Assembly (NCBI GenBank): GCA_018389105.1
Contig: JACATO010002186.1
Coordinates: 4,788,501 to 4,852,500 of the forward strand
From: Nautilus pompilius
Lineage: Eukaryota; Mollusca; Cephalopoda; Nautilida; Nautilidae
Direction: 5' to 3'
Length of the DNA stretch: 64,000 nucleotides
Part shown: piece after piece, positions 1 through 13,500 of the stretch
Layout of the letters: each line of letters begins with the position of its first letter
Position numbering within the stretch: the stretch's first letter is position 1
Made by a program: the position numbers and the translations under genes
Notes under the pieces: model-generated
Seen by the model: only the letters and a program-made list of their open reading frames with translations
Databases searched by the model: none
What the model was told of the DNA's origin: nothing

Positions 1-1364
1 GGCTTAATTTTCATTTTTCTGACTGTTAAATAAGAAGTCAACTTTAAAAAAATAGTAATATATTTTTAAAAGAAATCAAAGATGGAGATGACACGGTTAG
101 AAGATGGCGTGCAATCTCCACTGTATTATGGGAAACGTTAGCCGTGTCCGCCAAAAAAAGTTTACTCGGCCACATCTGAGTTTTGAGCGTAAAACCATAG
201 GAAATCTAAAGCAGTCCAAGTTAGTCGGGTGGCGGCTGTGCTTAGTTTATGAAGCCAGAGTTATTAAATCAATGAGTTGTCAGGGAAATAGCTGCAAAGC
301 TAAGCTGGAAGAAATTAATACAAAAAAATCTGTGGGAGGGGGGAGAGAGGCTTCTATTTTTAGGAGGCTGAATTTTGTCCAGCGAACGACACTGACCATG
401 AAAGAAGGCGGCGGTGACAGGTTACCGCTAGAAGACGCCTGGTGTAGGTGCAAAAGAGTAAACCATAATTATGCAAACTGACAAACTGGTTTCAAACTTC
501 CATTTCAGTTGCTTCTGTCATAGTTTCTTTAACCTTATAAAATACTAAGATTTGACTCGCTTTTAACTGTGCAACAACCTATCCGCGTGTTTATGTTCTA
601 ATAAGATTTACATACGTTTGTGTACATATTTCAAATGTTACATTTTAGAAGATTATTTTTTAAAAAAAAAACAAAAACTTCGAAAGTTTCCTCATTATTT
701 TTTTGATTTATTGGTCAGCTGTACTTTTTCGGTTAAAAAAATAACAAATATCTGATTATTATTATTTCTTTTTTAAAATCTGAAAATATAAAAATCAGCT
801 AGTCAGACTAGTGTGTGTGTGTGTGGACATAAATGTAGATTAAACATTGAAATACGCCATACATATTCTAATTAAAAAGTGCGGATGCTAAGTGCTCCAA
901 CTTACTGTAGCATTTTGTGTCATGTATACCTTTTTTAACAGACACATGCTAATATGCATTTAACTATGTACTAATAAACTGAATAAGATAAACTAATAAA
1001 TGGAATTCATCTTTCAGAAATCTTCAAATTACTGACTGTGTGCATAAATAAATGCCGTAGTATCATGCTTAAAAGTATTTTTAATTGGTGGTTAGTCTAT
1101 TAAAAGCAGTTTAAAAATACAGATGCTTTCACAATAAAGGTCTACTAAAAAAAAAAAGAAGCAACAATTGGAAGTCTCTCCCACTTCACTTCAGTCAAGA
1201 ATAAACAATTCCCTCTTTTATTTCGGTTAAGTCTGTCCGACGTGTGAACTGCTAGGTTAAGATTACCCACCTTCACTCATTCTTTGCCTAGGTGAAACAG
1301 ACCCCAAAAAAACAAACAAAAAAAACATAACAAAAGTCCCGTTTACTTGATATTTATAGAGAAT
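1..1364. other. AT-rich noncoding DNA with a CpG-richer patch at about 95-470
   Basis: No recognisable gene. Bases 95-470 stand out from the AT-rich surroundings: they hold about fifteen CpG dinucleotides and an open frame of 125 codons (104-481, plus) that resembles no family I know. An AAGATGGCG motif of the YY1 type lies near 102-110. The patch could be a promoter, a 5' exon or a conserved noncoding element; none of these can be decided from the sequence. The rest is A/T-rich with a short (TG)n run near 811-825. Confidence 0.4.
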
Positions 1365-1463
1365 AAGAGAGAGAGATGGAGAGAGATGGAGAGAGAGAGA
1401 GAGATGGAGAGAGAGAGAGAATGAGAGAGAGAGAGAGATGGAGAGAGAGAGAGACAAAGAGAT

Positions 1464-1515
<52 letters not shown>

Positions 1516-1561
1516 AGAGAGAGAGAGAGAGAGGAGGGAGAGAGAGAGAGAGAGAGAGATG

Positions 1562-1593
<32 letters not shown>

Positions 1594-1695
1594 GAGAGAG
1601 AGAGAGACAAAGAGATGGAGAGAGATGGAGAGAGATGGAGAGAGAGAGAGAATGAAAGAGAGAATGAGAGAGAGAGAGATGGAGAGAGAGAGAGA
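1365..1695. repeat. Imperfect (GA)n homopurine tract with GATGGA interruptions
   Basis: About 330 bp of almost pure purine on the plus strand, mainly GAGAGA with repeated GATGGAGA, GACAAAGA and GAATGAGA variants, followed directly by A14 and T6. The long open frames here in several phases (poly-Arg-Glu, poly-Ser-Leu) are low-complexity artefacts. Long mirror-symmetric purine tracts can form triplex (H-) DNA. Confidence 0.95.
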
Positions 1696-3436
1696 AAAAA
1701 AAAAAAAAATTTTTTTCATTAAAAACAAATTATAAAAAGCTGAACCTTAGATGGGAAAGTTTGACATGTATCAAATATAGAGGGCCACAAGATCTGGAAC
1801 ATAACAGAACTGCCAGACTAAACCATGCAAAACAATTCTGATAATTTTTTCTTTTGTCATCTTATTTTCCCAAATGTTCATAGATTTATATATATCAAAA
1901 TCTTAAAAGTTTGTAAATCTGAGTTTCTTCTGAAGCAGATATTAGTCCTCTTTTTTTTCCATCAGGGTGAAGGAGGAGGAAATATCACTATGAATTTGTT
2001 CATTGAAACATTGTGATCTCAGCTGATTCTAGATTTTTAATGATCTTCCAAAAAATGGAAGCCTACTCATAATGAGGCTGCCCTGTTATGAAGCCAATGA
2101 AGCTATCGTATCCAGCTATAAAAACAGTTGTAGTCGAAATCATCGGCTTAGTGTATGCTCGCAACTAATAATGTTGTTTGTTTATTTTCGAAATATATAT
2201 ACGTGTGTTTGTTTTCAGAAAAAGCGTGCATACTTGTCTACCAATTTGTCTCCCCCTATTGACAGGGATCAGCAGGGTACATTGAATCTTGATATACTAA
2301 TTTGGTGAGGTACTGACCGGAGATAGTAAATAAGATCCAGAAATGTCAGAGATGCAGGAATGAATAATTACACCAATATGTACTGGCTGGTTTAACTCTT
2401 AACAGACAACAAGTACCATCAGAGGTCCATCAGATATTTTTTTAAAAATACCAGGGACACAACAGATGCAGTAAAGAAAATTATGAACAAGTCAGGTTAA
2501 TGCATTGTACCACAACTGTGTTCTAGAAATGAGAAATGTTTTTAAGTGACATAGAATAATTTAGAAAATGGTAACACAGATAACTGAATGTCAAGCATTA
2601 CAAAATAAAAACTTATTATTGTGTGCCAGGTTCATTCATGGTTCAATTAAAAAATTCTTCATATTTTAACCATAAATGGCGTGAAAGCTGATTGCAATAA
2701 CCTATTCAGCAACTACAGTGACATGAACAAGCAATTCTTATTAGTTAATCAGCTTCTGGTAATAGGTATGAGCAGAATTAAATTGAACTAATATAGATTT
2801 ATTAGAAAAAATTGATATAATTCTGCTTTATTTATTATTCAACAGACTTCTCCAGATTTCAATGTATAGAAAACTCTTTAGAATCTTTTTGTAGCTATAT
2901 GAGACACACAAAGATGACATGAAGAAATTTACTGCCAAACTAGTAAATTTTACCAAATCTCTGTCAAGTAAATCTTCTGATGTAGCACTTAAGTACATAC
3001 AGAAGTTAATGAATAAACTGAAAAGAAAAGACAAAACAACATAATAAACATTTACCATTTATGGAAGATGCCAACACACACACACACACTCAGGAATTCT
3101 GGCTGCATTTATTTTCTTAAAGCCAGATTTCCACACAAACAACGTTTATATTCACTTTTTTTGTTTCTTCTTCAGTCAGATGAAATTGCTTGAGCAACAT
3201 CAGTCTGAGGCGGGGCCCCTGGTTCTCACATAACATTGGCAGATCCACAGTCCAGGCCAGGATGGCTGTCAGTCAGGGTCTTACTTATAACAATTACCAA
3301 CATCTCACTCTTAACCTGTGGCATCCTAACCTTTTGTTTTTTTTGGATATACACAATCATTAACTTCCTAAACTCACAAAAACTAAGTAATTTCTGCCTG
3401 TACACAGATCCAAACACAGTACAGCTAATATCTGGA
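1696..3436. other. AT-rich noncoding DNA
   Basis: No coding or repeat family recognised. Short open frames (for example 1825-2016 and 2072-2308, plus; 2828-3058, minus) have the composition expected of random AT-rich DNA. There is a short (CA)n run near 3075-3090. A higher-GC segment lies at about 3180-3260. Confidence 0.4.
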
Positions 3437-3522
3437 TTAATAATAATAATAATAATAATAATAACAATAATAATAATAATAACAACAATAATAACAATAA
3501 TAACAACAACAATAACAATAAT

Positions 3523-3607
<85 letters not shown>

Positions 3608-3626
3608 TAATAATAATAATAATAAT
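3437..3626. repeat. (TAA)n / (CAA)n trinucleotide microsatellite
   Basis: About 190 bp of TAA units changing to mixed TAA/CAA, then a CAA block around 3528-3560, then TAA again. It is translated as poly-Ile/Thr or poly-Leu/Val in overlapping frames, which are artefacts of the repeat. The block structure suggests point changes that spread by slippage. Confidence 0.95.
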
Positions 3627-5781
3627 GGTAAAACCAGCAGATTTCTTTTTTAATCAGATTTGTCATGTCATCTTGGTAAAATATTATACAATAAACATTA
3701 GTTTTCTGAAGTAATCAGATAGAGAGAAAAGTGCAAATACGGGAAAGTTTTACTTCACACGCACACACAAACAAAAACAAAAACCTAAGCCCTATAAGTA
3801 ATGAATGGCTGATATGACGAAGGCCTGATTTTTTACTTGAACAGCTGCTTTTTGGTAGAACTGATTACAGGAAGGTGTTCCACGAAATTATCAAACATGT
3901 CAATATTTATACTATCTTTTGAATGGATAAGGGAATGGCCTATAACTCTAACAACCCAATGTCCACTGTCTGGGTGTACAAAGTGTACTTGCAGCCATTT
4001 TTATGGCCAATTACACTTTGCAGTCATGCAGTTCTATTTCCTGGGAACTAAGGACAATTATAGGTCCCTGATTTCATTGGCAGAATGAAAAAGAAAAATA
4101 TTGTTTTTTTTTTTTTTTACATTTACAACCTTTTTGGTAGCCACCACTGAGTACGTTACAAAGCTTGAATTAGTTCACGTTATGACCTCTGATCAATGAT
4201 AGATTAAAATCTCACTAACTGTGTGTGACTTAGCAGGGTTAGGCGTTCTTTTGATGTGAAGCTGCGTGGAAACGAGTGATCTGGAAATCCCTCAAAATTA
4301 ACAATTTTCAGTAGAGAAAAACAAAACAGCCTCACGCCGATGTTGCCTTTAGTGAGCACCAGCATACAGTTCTGGGTCCACCGTACACAGTTAAATTCAC
4401 TTTAGCAGACTCTTAGTAGAGTGTCAGGTGTGACAAGATAAAATTCTCAACGAGGATCAAAAGTGTCTGCAGAATGGTAGCATGATATTTATCTGCTTAT
4501 CTGATTTTAAAGTAACTTGATAAACACTCCCTTTTCTACATAAATTCCGATTTTCTTTGCAGAGATTTACCTGTGGTATCACCACCACAGGTACCCGGAA
4601 AGTCCCTACTAGAACTCCTGTTTAGTTGTGGGAGCAAATCCATGCAGATGGACTATTGTAGAAGAGGAGCAACAAGAAATAACCATGTTGTGGGAGGTAG
4701 TTGCCAAATGGGCCTTCAACCATAGACACCTATCTTCCTGACTCTATGATGGTTTAATGGTTGTAACAACTAAAATTTGATAAACCAACTTCATCACTAA
4801 TATAAAGCTAAAAAAAAAAAAAAAAATCAACTCTATGTTATTTATGAAACTTAGTGGTTGTTTTCTCTTTTCCCATCAACGTATTAATAGTATTACAACT
4901 AAGGAACCAAAGTTTGAATTGGTGAATGTAAAGACCTGAACCTGTTTTAGGGAAATATCCTGACAACAATTAGAGAGACAAGATTCTGGATCCTTATTTC
5001 AGACCACCATACAGAGGTACAATTGGGGATAGTTTTATCTCTCTATTATTTAGCTATCCTGAGCTAAATTCCTTCCCCTGAATGTGTTTGGGATCCTCTA
5101 GAAAGACATGCTACCCCTCCTTCAAGATCACTCCAAGAACCACAAATTTATTTGAAAAGACAATGAATTTTATTGTCCACTATTCTTGCTAATAGGGTTA
5201 TAAGCAGCATGCCAAACTGTTGAGTGTCTCATATTGTTGTGATGGGCAAAAAAGACCAATGTCGATTAATCCCTTCTTGTTTCCTGATTGCTTCCCTTTA
5301 CAACCCTGAAAATTACTTTAACATTATGATTTTGTTGTGCTAAATAAAGAAGAGTTTGAGTTGTTTAGTGAATAAAAATAAGCAGTTTGAAAATATTATT
5401 TTTTTATTTGTTGCTTAACTTTGAAAAACTGTGTAGAATATTTTCATTGTTGAGTGTGTGCATCAATAAATAAATGATAATAATTTTTATATGATTGAAC
5501 TGCACAATCTCCAGTTCTTTTTTGCAGAAAAAACAAAAGGTTTATGTAGAGCTAAGATATCCATGTACTGATGTAATCCATTGCTGTAGGATTCCCTTTT
5601 AATCAAAACGATTTTTACATTTACCTTTGATGTATGGGGGGGGGAGGATGATTGAAACTTTAGTCACTGGCCTCTTATTAATGAAACCTCAGTAAAATAG
5701 AACTATGCGATCTGTTATCTAATTTCAGATATCACTAAAAAGGTACACAAACATGATTAGGTCTGCACACCCAAATATAGG
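3627..5781. other. AT-rich noncoding DNA
   Basis: No gene recognised. It contains T14 near 4107, A18 near 4809, a G-run (GGGGGGGG) near 5637 and short CA-rich stretches. The open frame at 3837-4088 (plus, 83 codons) has no recognisable domain. Confidence 0.35.
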
Positions 5782-6389
5782 TTAGGCCCCATAAAGCAAA
5801 TGGTCAGATGGTCGGAGTTCTAAGTTAACAGTTGGCCAGAGTAGCCCCAAGCAATAAGCAACAAAATGATGGTCATCAGTGCCAGATGGCTCTGCATTTC
5901 AAGAGAATAATCTTCTGTGAATTAAACCAATTCCTGACATCAAAGAGATTATTAGGCACAGTAAGCCAATTTTGATCCGAAGCAGAAAAATAATGACCGG
6001 GACTAGATGATAACGAATTTATGTAATTTTATGTGCCAAAGGACAGTGGAAGTCATGAGCTTACATACTGCTGCTGAAAGGAGAATGTGATGTGGCAAAA
6101 ATCAATTAGACTAACAAAGATATTTGGATGAAAATATTACTCGATTGAATCAGATTATTTTCCCAGTCTTCTTGATCAGCCATTATGATCAGATCACCCT
6201 CTGGTCACACACGCACACACTATGCCATTCGCCACCAACCAGTCATCAATACTTACCTCGGCATACTGGTAGACAACGCCAACCTACTTGTTTGGCATGA
6301 TTGATGAGGTTGCAGATTCTGCTCAAAGCAGTTTTGTAATCAAAAAGATCAAGGTGTTCAGAGCTTTTAATTTGCAGTGAAGTATCCAT
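5782..6389 (-). CDS. Candidate two-exon small gene (about 80 codons), unidentified
   Basis: Read on the minus strand, an ATG at 6389-6387 in a strong context (G at -3, G at +4) opens 44 codons ending at a consensus donor, GAG|GTAAGT, with the exon edge at 6257. An in-frame stop lies upstream, as expected before a true start. A possible acceptor (TGAAATGCAG) precedes a second open segment starting at 5891; its phase fits, giving 35 more codons plus one split Glu codon and a TAA stop at 5784-5782. The first exon could begin at 6543, after a CTCTCTGGTACAG acceptor. The product would contain LDLFDYKTALSRICNLINHA and HHFVAYCLGLLWPTVNLE. I recognise no family, signal peptide or catalytic motif. It could equally be chance or an old repeat. 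Confidence 0.22.
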
Positions 6390-6543
6390 TACCGAGTCAA
6401 AATTCGGAATAACGCTTCAACAGCAAAAAAGGCTTGACCAAGTAATAGATCCATTGTACAACAACAGCCGTTTGGTTGATAGCTTTCCATTAGAACATTC
6501 AGAATTCCTTTGCAGGAGAACACAACAGTTGGCAGTTTGCTTC

Positions 6544-7059
6544 CTGTACCAGAGAGACAATAATGGATTTTAGCATCTCTGCTTATCTTAAGGTAGAGCT
6601 TTAGAATTCAAACCATTTTTTTAACAAAATAATTTTAGAAATTAATAAGTGTTTGAAATTCTACACAAACTTACTGTGGAATCTTAGTTTTTCACATTGC
6701 CAGCTATCTAACTTTTAGCATATAGGTGATGACAAAGAAAATTTCTAAATTCTGACATTCAGCTATTTAGAGAGAAGCTTGTGATGGTTTTTGTTTAAAA
6801 GTTTTAACAAAAAAAAATGGAACAGAACAGAAACCAGTTACTACATGAAGACATCTAAATAACAAGGCAGATAGATGGCCCATTAACCTACACTGGTATT
6901 ATGGCATTCCTGTCTCAAAAGACACTTTACAACTATTTACATATTTTAAAAGTCAACATCGATACATCAAAACTCCCTAAAGATAAGCAAACACATAATT
7001 AAGGAAAGGTATTCAAACCCATTATTACATGCTGAAAATGTGAATGTCTGATTAAAGTT
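6544..7059. other. AT-rich noncoding DNA
   Basis: Nothing recognised apart from the candidate splice acceptor at its left edge (minus strand). Confidence 0.35.
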
Positions 7060-7510
7060 ACCTCCATTTTTTTTTCTTCTTTTTTTTTGGTTCACCACAA
7101 TAAGTTTCCACACCGTACGGCAGGCACAATGGTGCTACACGCTTCTTGAACCTGCTTCCTGTAGAAGTTCCTACAATGCAGCCGCAATGAAATCTGATGC
7201 AGTTTCAAGCTCTTCAATTCTCTCACTGCAATATTTGCCCCTAGTTAGTTTTCTCTCAGAGTGGTCTTAATCCTTTGCATTTTCTCTTTGCCACAACCAA
7301 CGACTAAACTGAAACACTCGCACAGACGGACATTCCTTCTATGGTTCTACAGTTTGTAACCGTTCACCATTTTGTGCTGACCACAGAATACGAAGAGAGA
7401 TCAATCCTTGAAGAACGGCATCAGTTTTACACCAACAATCAGCTCTTAGGCAGCTTGATGGCTTGCGCACACAAAACATAAAGCCGCCATTTGTAGAAAT
7501 CTTGTCCCCA
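7060..7510 (-). other. CpG-richer patch with YY1-type motifs, possible promoter or 5' exon
   Basis: This segment has about a dozen CpGs in 420 bp, well above its flanks, and higher sequence complexity. On the minus strand it carries AAATGGCGGC near 7485 and AAGATGGGG near 7510, both like YY1 sites found near animal promoters, and an AG|GTAACT donor-like site near 7063. It lies upstream of the minus-strand coding candidate at 5.78-6.39 kb, so it might be that unit's 5' end. This is inference only. Confidence 0.15.
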
Positions 7511-10500
7511 TCTTGTTTTGTTAAAAAAAAACTGAAGCAAATATTTTAAGGCAGCAAAAAACAAGTGCAGCTTTAATGCTGGTTATAAAATTCTCTCCTC
7601 TTCCCATAACCCTATTTACTCAATTGTCCCACATCAGTACCTAGAAGTTTGGTGCATTTATCACAGAGACACTTATCTGAAGGCACACACACACACACAA
7701 ACAGATAGCCAAAGGTTCTTTTCAAAGATTAAAACACCAATAAAACTTAGTTAGTAATGACTTTCTAATTTCAATAAAAGGTTATGAAAAGTAGTGGTAA
7801 TTTGTCACTATTTTATCATTATTATATATAATCATATTTTAGAATTTTGGTAGAACGTTGTGCAAAACACTGGGAATTACTAATATGTAAACAACCTGAA
7901 GTTATCATCATCATCATCATCATGTATTATTATTATTATAGTTGATAAACCCGAATTATTTTATATACTGTTTAGATATCCTAATTTCAAATAAACAAAG
8001 AACAAAAGAATAATTAGAAAAACTATATTTTAAATATGGATGGTGACCTAGCAGCAGGGCACATCATCAGCAAGACCTTATCTGCCCACCACTGATCTGG
8101 TGAGTAATAATAAATGGTTTTTAAAACAGATGGAGATGATGATATTTCTTGTCATTAAGTCGTATTACACACTTATACAATTTTATACATTCAGTTATTA
8201 TTCTTTATGAAATTACACGAATCAATGAAGCCATTTATATGTACAAATCAAACTTTTAATTATAATTAAAATAAATAACACAGTTAACTCAAAACCTTGG
8301 AACCTGTATTCCTACGACCAGATGTATTATATACCACATATGAATCATGCTAAAATAGTACAAGAAATAAAAAGTAAAAGACCAAAGACACCTAACAAAG
8401 CTATGCATAACAAAAGTAGGCCTAAATTAATTATAGATGTGCAGCCTCTATAAGAAGATAAAACTGACACAGAAGAATGATGTTCTGAGCTTAAGCAAAG
8501 CTTAAAAAGGTTTCTGTAAGGGACTATTTGTGGCACTGTGATCATGACACACAATCACCAACTTGTCATAACAACTGGGCTACTACAGTTAATTGTGTTA
8601 ACATGACATCGCAATCAAGTAATTGAGCTCTCCTTGTTATTACTGTTCAATGGGATCTTTTATGTTCTTTCTAATTTATAGTTAGACATATTTACAGAGA
8701 AGTAGGATGTCTTTCTTCAAATTAGGGGAGGACCCAGGTTAGTTGCTATACCATTAGTAATTCTTAATTAAATGTATGAGGCTATAGTCAATGTCACAAA
8801 GAAAAAAATGTAAGTTTAATATGAATTACTAGCGTTGTAACAACTAACCATGGTCTCTCTTGTATAAAGCTCCTCATGTCACATTGAACAGAGATCAGGA
8901 AGAGGCTGGCAGGTATTATTTACCCATAATAATGTTTTAACTCATCACTCCTAATACTTTGTATTGCTGTATTGTTCTTTTTTTCTTATTTTTTTTACAG
9001 ATATTACCAATGCTAAGAGTCAAAATTACTAAATAAGTAAGTAATAGTTATACATATTACTAAACAATAATTTTTTGATAACTGTTAATGAGTGGAATAA
9101 ATTACTGGTCAGTGAAGTTAGTAGGGATGGTATAAACCGATTAAATAATCAAAGTGATGGCTTCTTGCCTTGTATCTATTAAACTAATCCACTAGAAGTA
9201 CTCCTTATCGTGTCTGGTAAGTCAGATGTTGCCACAGCACAGCATATCTCTTGGAAAAAATTAATTAAGTAATTAATTAAACAAAACCCATCCTGAAATT
9301 ATTTTTCTTTTGTAGAATTAGTAAAATCACATGGATTTTTTTACATGGTTTGAATCCATTCATAGAGCACCTGCCACCTGTAGCTGTAATAGTAATTATG
9401 TGCTTGTCTCTTGTTCTTCCATTGAGCAGCTTGAGGACTTGGATAGAAAAATACTTTAATCAATCAATAACCTCAAAATCAAAATTAATAAATTAATGGA
9501 GATTTATATATATATATAAAAGTTAATATCCTAAGTACATAAAAGATTATTATTATTATTTTCATCATCTATTATAACTTAATGACTTTTGAAGTGTGAT
9601 AAAAATATTTATTTTGAAACTTTTTTTCATCGTTAGTTATCCATTTATTAATTCGTTTTCTTCTGATTAGTTAAATGCCATCAAACCAACTGCATATTAG
9701 ATCACACACACTAAATCCCTTTCCCCTCCACTTCCAAGATTTTGGTTGTAGGGACTTCTTAGTTATCTCCCTTGCACTTCACAGAACTTTCATTGGAAAC
9801 CAAAGTAATGCAAACAAAAAAGATTTTTCTCACATCCTTTTGTTTTTGAGATGCGGTTGACTGTGCTTAGAATCTTCATTTTACATCTTACCTTATTCCT
9901 GTTTTTGTTTAATTTACAGACAAGTCAGAAGCATTTGGGATATCACAGGAAGCTGCGCTGAACATTCTTGTGTGGGGGCACTGACCAGCTACTACTTACT
10001 TCACAAGGGCAATAATTCAAAGAAAATCAATTAAGGACTTCAGTTAATTTTACTTTAAATACCCGTAATTTCTGCATATGTTCTCAGAACTGCACTCTGA
10101 AATAATGTAACTGTGTTTAGTCATATTCTTATAAATGTTTACTTTAATTATTTTGTGTGGTACAAACTAATTTCATAAAATATTATGAAGTTGAAAATAT
10201 TACCTTGGTAATATCTTAAATAAAAAAAAACCATCTGAAAAAAGTTTTATTTCCCAAATCTTGAAAAGTAACTTGACAGTTGATGAATGCTCATATGGAA
10301 ATATTAGCTGAATATTATATTGAAAATGAATGTTTGCTTAGTTTTTATCATTTTGTTTTTTTGTTTATACCTAATTATTATAGAGTCATCACCGTGTTAT
10401 TTCAGCCTAATGTCAATGAGAATTATAAGTGTGCACACCCACTCATCTGTACATGCGTAACTGAGACAGAAAGCTATTCATATGCGGTTAAAGTTCCTGT

Positions 10501-13500
10501 CTTTCAGAGCTGGCAACCTTGGAAAACTAAATAGAGAGAGACAAAAGAAGAATGTTAGGGAAAAGATCTTGTAGATTTTATTATGAATTTTAATTTTTAA
10601 ATAAACAAACACACTTATTGAAATAGTTGAGAATGCTCCCACTTGTCTTTATTGGTTTCTCCTGCCCAAACCTAAAGTGACAAGGTATGTGTCACACATC
10701 TATGACTCCAAATGGTTATGGCATTGATTTTCTTATAGCTGGTAACCCTTGACTCATCAACTATCACTGGTTTATGGTATTTCACTCTGGAAGTGTTATA
10801 GCAAATTCCATTTAACAAAAAAAAGTTTCCAACTAATATTGTAAACAGTTTTTACCCGAAAATACTACAAAAGAAAATTGTAGTATGACGTGGAAAGCAT
10901 ACAAAGAAATGGAAAAAGAAAAAGTCCATATAATACTAAGTAGTTGGCGGTTTCCATGTATGTTGATCAATAGCGCAAAGAACTTATTCTTAGGTCTGCG
11001 TAGAAGCAAATCAAAGATCACAACTTAAACGTGACCACAGGAATCCTACATCAAACAAGTCAATAAAGAAGTGCATTTGATACCACTTGTAGTTTATACA
11101 ACAAACATGGCCAGGAAAAATCAGTAGGGGGGGGGGTGACTCTGCAACCATGACAACCAAGCACTTTACATGTTAAGATAACCAACATTGTGAATGTTTG
11201 CAGTGGTGTTTTATTAGATGAAATTGCAGCACAGCAGCAAATTAACAAAACTATAATCTGAGTTATCTACCTTAATTTTGTAGAATTTTTGCAAGTTTCA
11301 TCCAGCAAGATGCTGTGGTAAACTCCTAAGATAATGTAATACTAAGTCAATGGAACTTGCAGAAAGCAAGCTGTGAGACCTGAATATGTCTACTTCTTTT
11401 TTTTTCTTTTGACAAGTTGCATCCAATTTTAAATTTCTGCCAACAGATCAGACGTCTGCATGATGTCACAATACAAAATGATAGCAAAATACAATTACGA
11501 ACAGTTTACAAATTTAGCATTAAAGACAGTAAATAAGAATTAATTTATTCAATAAAGGTAACAAGAAACTATATTAAGAACATACAAATATTTGACTGGT
11601 AACCATCCGGTTTCCTTTCTGACTAAATTGTTTGGCAAATTTATATTTTCACTTCTTCAGTCTCAAAATAGCGACCAAGTTATTTTCATTTAAAATTTCC
11701 AGATATTATATATTTGTATTTAAAAGAAAAAGAAGTGCCAACATCAAAATTGGCTGGCAGACCACTATAGGAAGAAAGCTTCCTCTCCAATGTAAAATTA
11801 GAAAGGGGTCAAAACTTGTAAATGAGAATCCAATCAAGACTGGAAGAAGTGGTGCTGGCTCTGGCAGGTTTAAATGTGATAAGAAACCACAGAACCCAGA
11901 AGGAATCCATGTGGCTGGTTAGAGAAAAAGAAGAAACCATGCCAAGGAGTTATGCCAAACTTCAGGACAAAATATGTATGTATATAATAATAAAAGGCAT
12001 ATGTACTATTGTGTATCCTGAATTGCATGCATTTATATGGGATATGTAAATACTTTAAGGCATAAATAAACCAGTAATGATACTCCTTTTCCACTGGTTT
12101 AAAATGAGATTGTTTTTCTTCCAAATGACAGGAGAGAGAGAGAGAGAATCACCAAAGAGTTACTGTAGCAGAGGAAAACAGGTCCCCTTTGGTTGATTCA
12201 CCAACCAACATCCATTTTACAGGATACGGTGAACTAGAGCACGCACAGAGATCCACAGAGAATTTTAGGGATATAAAAAGAGCTAACAAAGTATTTTAGG
12301 ATGATGAAACATGCCTGAAAATGCCTTCCAAACTCAGAGGTAATTGCAGAATTTGTATACAGCTTTTATTCAAGCACAAAATGTGGATTTTCTTTTTGCA
12401 GATACCAGTGAGTGGTGAAGTCCTGTGACTAAATACTAGTAATGGTTTTTATATGAAGAAAAATTTCCTTCTTTATCTAAATTATCCAGGTTATTATTGG
12501 CAGCTTTTGTGCATAATCTGACATAAATTTGCCTTTTATTCTTCTGCTACCAAACAAACAGCATATAAATTGCTTACTAAAAGTAACATCTACAAATAAA
12601 TCCAAGATACTGATTATCACACATGAACCTCATTACAATAAAAACAATGACAAAGTGAATTACTGTATTTAGTTACCACATTTTCGATTCTCTTTACCTT
12701 ATACACACAAAAAAGCTTCCACAATTTCAACTCATCTCCATTTTTTGTGTGTTTATTAAAAAAGAAGAAAAAAATCAAAGAAATATTAAAGAGGTTTGAA
12801 AAATATAATAAATCGATTTTGAAAAAAAAAATTTTCTTTTCTTATTATTTATGAAATCATGACACTGTAGAGTGCCATTCATACCAAGCTGTGGTTCTCA
12901 ATATTTTACGTCATTGATTTTTCTTCGTTTTTGATAAGCACGTGCAAACAAATCTTGAAAATTACATATTAAAAATGCAATAATTTCAACTACGTGAAAC
13001 TAAATATAGAAATTCCCATTCTTTAATCGTTAGTGATGTGACGCTTCAGTGATAAAGAAAGAAGTGCTAAGGGGGTTCAATATGCAGAGAATAAGGTAAT
13101 GTTTCTTCATCAATAACACTGATTCAATCCCCTTTCAAAAATACCCTGCTAACGATATTCAATGAACAAATGATCTTCAATTAACGCAACAAAAGATCAT
13201 AAAATAAAGTAATAAAATGTACCAAGGCTTTACATTAGAGTCCACATGCCATGTAAATCACCCACAAGGTGACTTAGCGTTGTTGTATGCATTGAAAATG
13301 GCGTACAATAAATAAGCTCCTAATTCATTCAAATCCCAAGCATTATAAAATAAATATGTCAGTGTTTCCATTTCTTTCTTCTGATGAGCATTTAACTCTT
13401 GTAATACCAGATATTAGCAGAGTTAATGTCTGCAAGTGCATTAACACTTCTTTTTTTCTATGAGCGTGACACAATGCGTTTAGTCCATAATGTATGAGTG

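Noticed and set aside
1263-1735. Several overlapping frames of alternating Ser-Leu or Arg-Glu
   Set aside because: They only read through the (GA)n tract; low-complexity artefacts.
3226-3666. Open frames of up to 146 codons rich in Ile, Leu or Thr
   Set aside because: They are translations of the (TAA/CAA)n microsatellite in overlapping frames and on both strands; there is no sign of a gene.
4223-4245. Shared word GCAGGGTTAGG at 4.23, 36.3 and 36.54 kb as a repeat family
   Set aside because: Only 11-13 bases match and the flanks do not align; likely chance.
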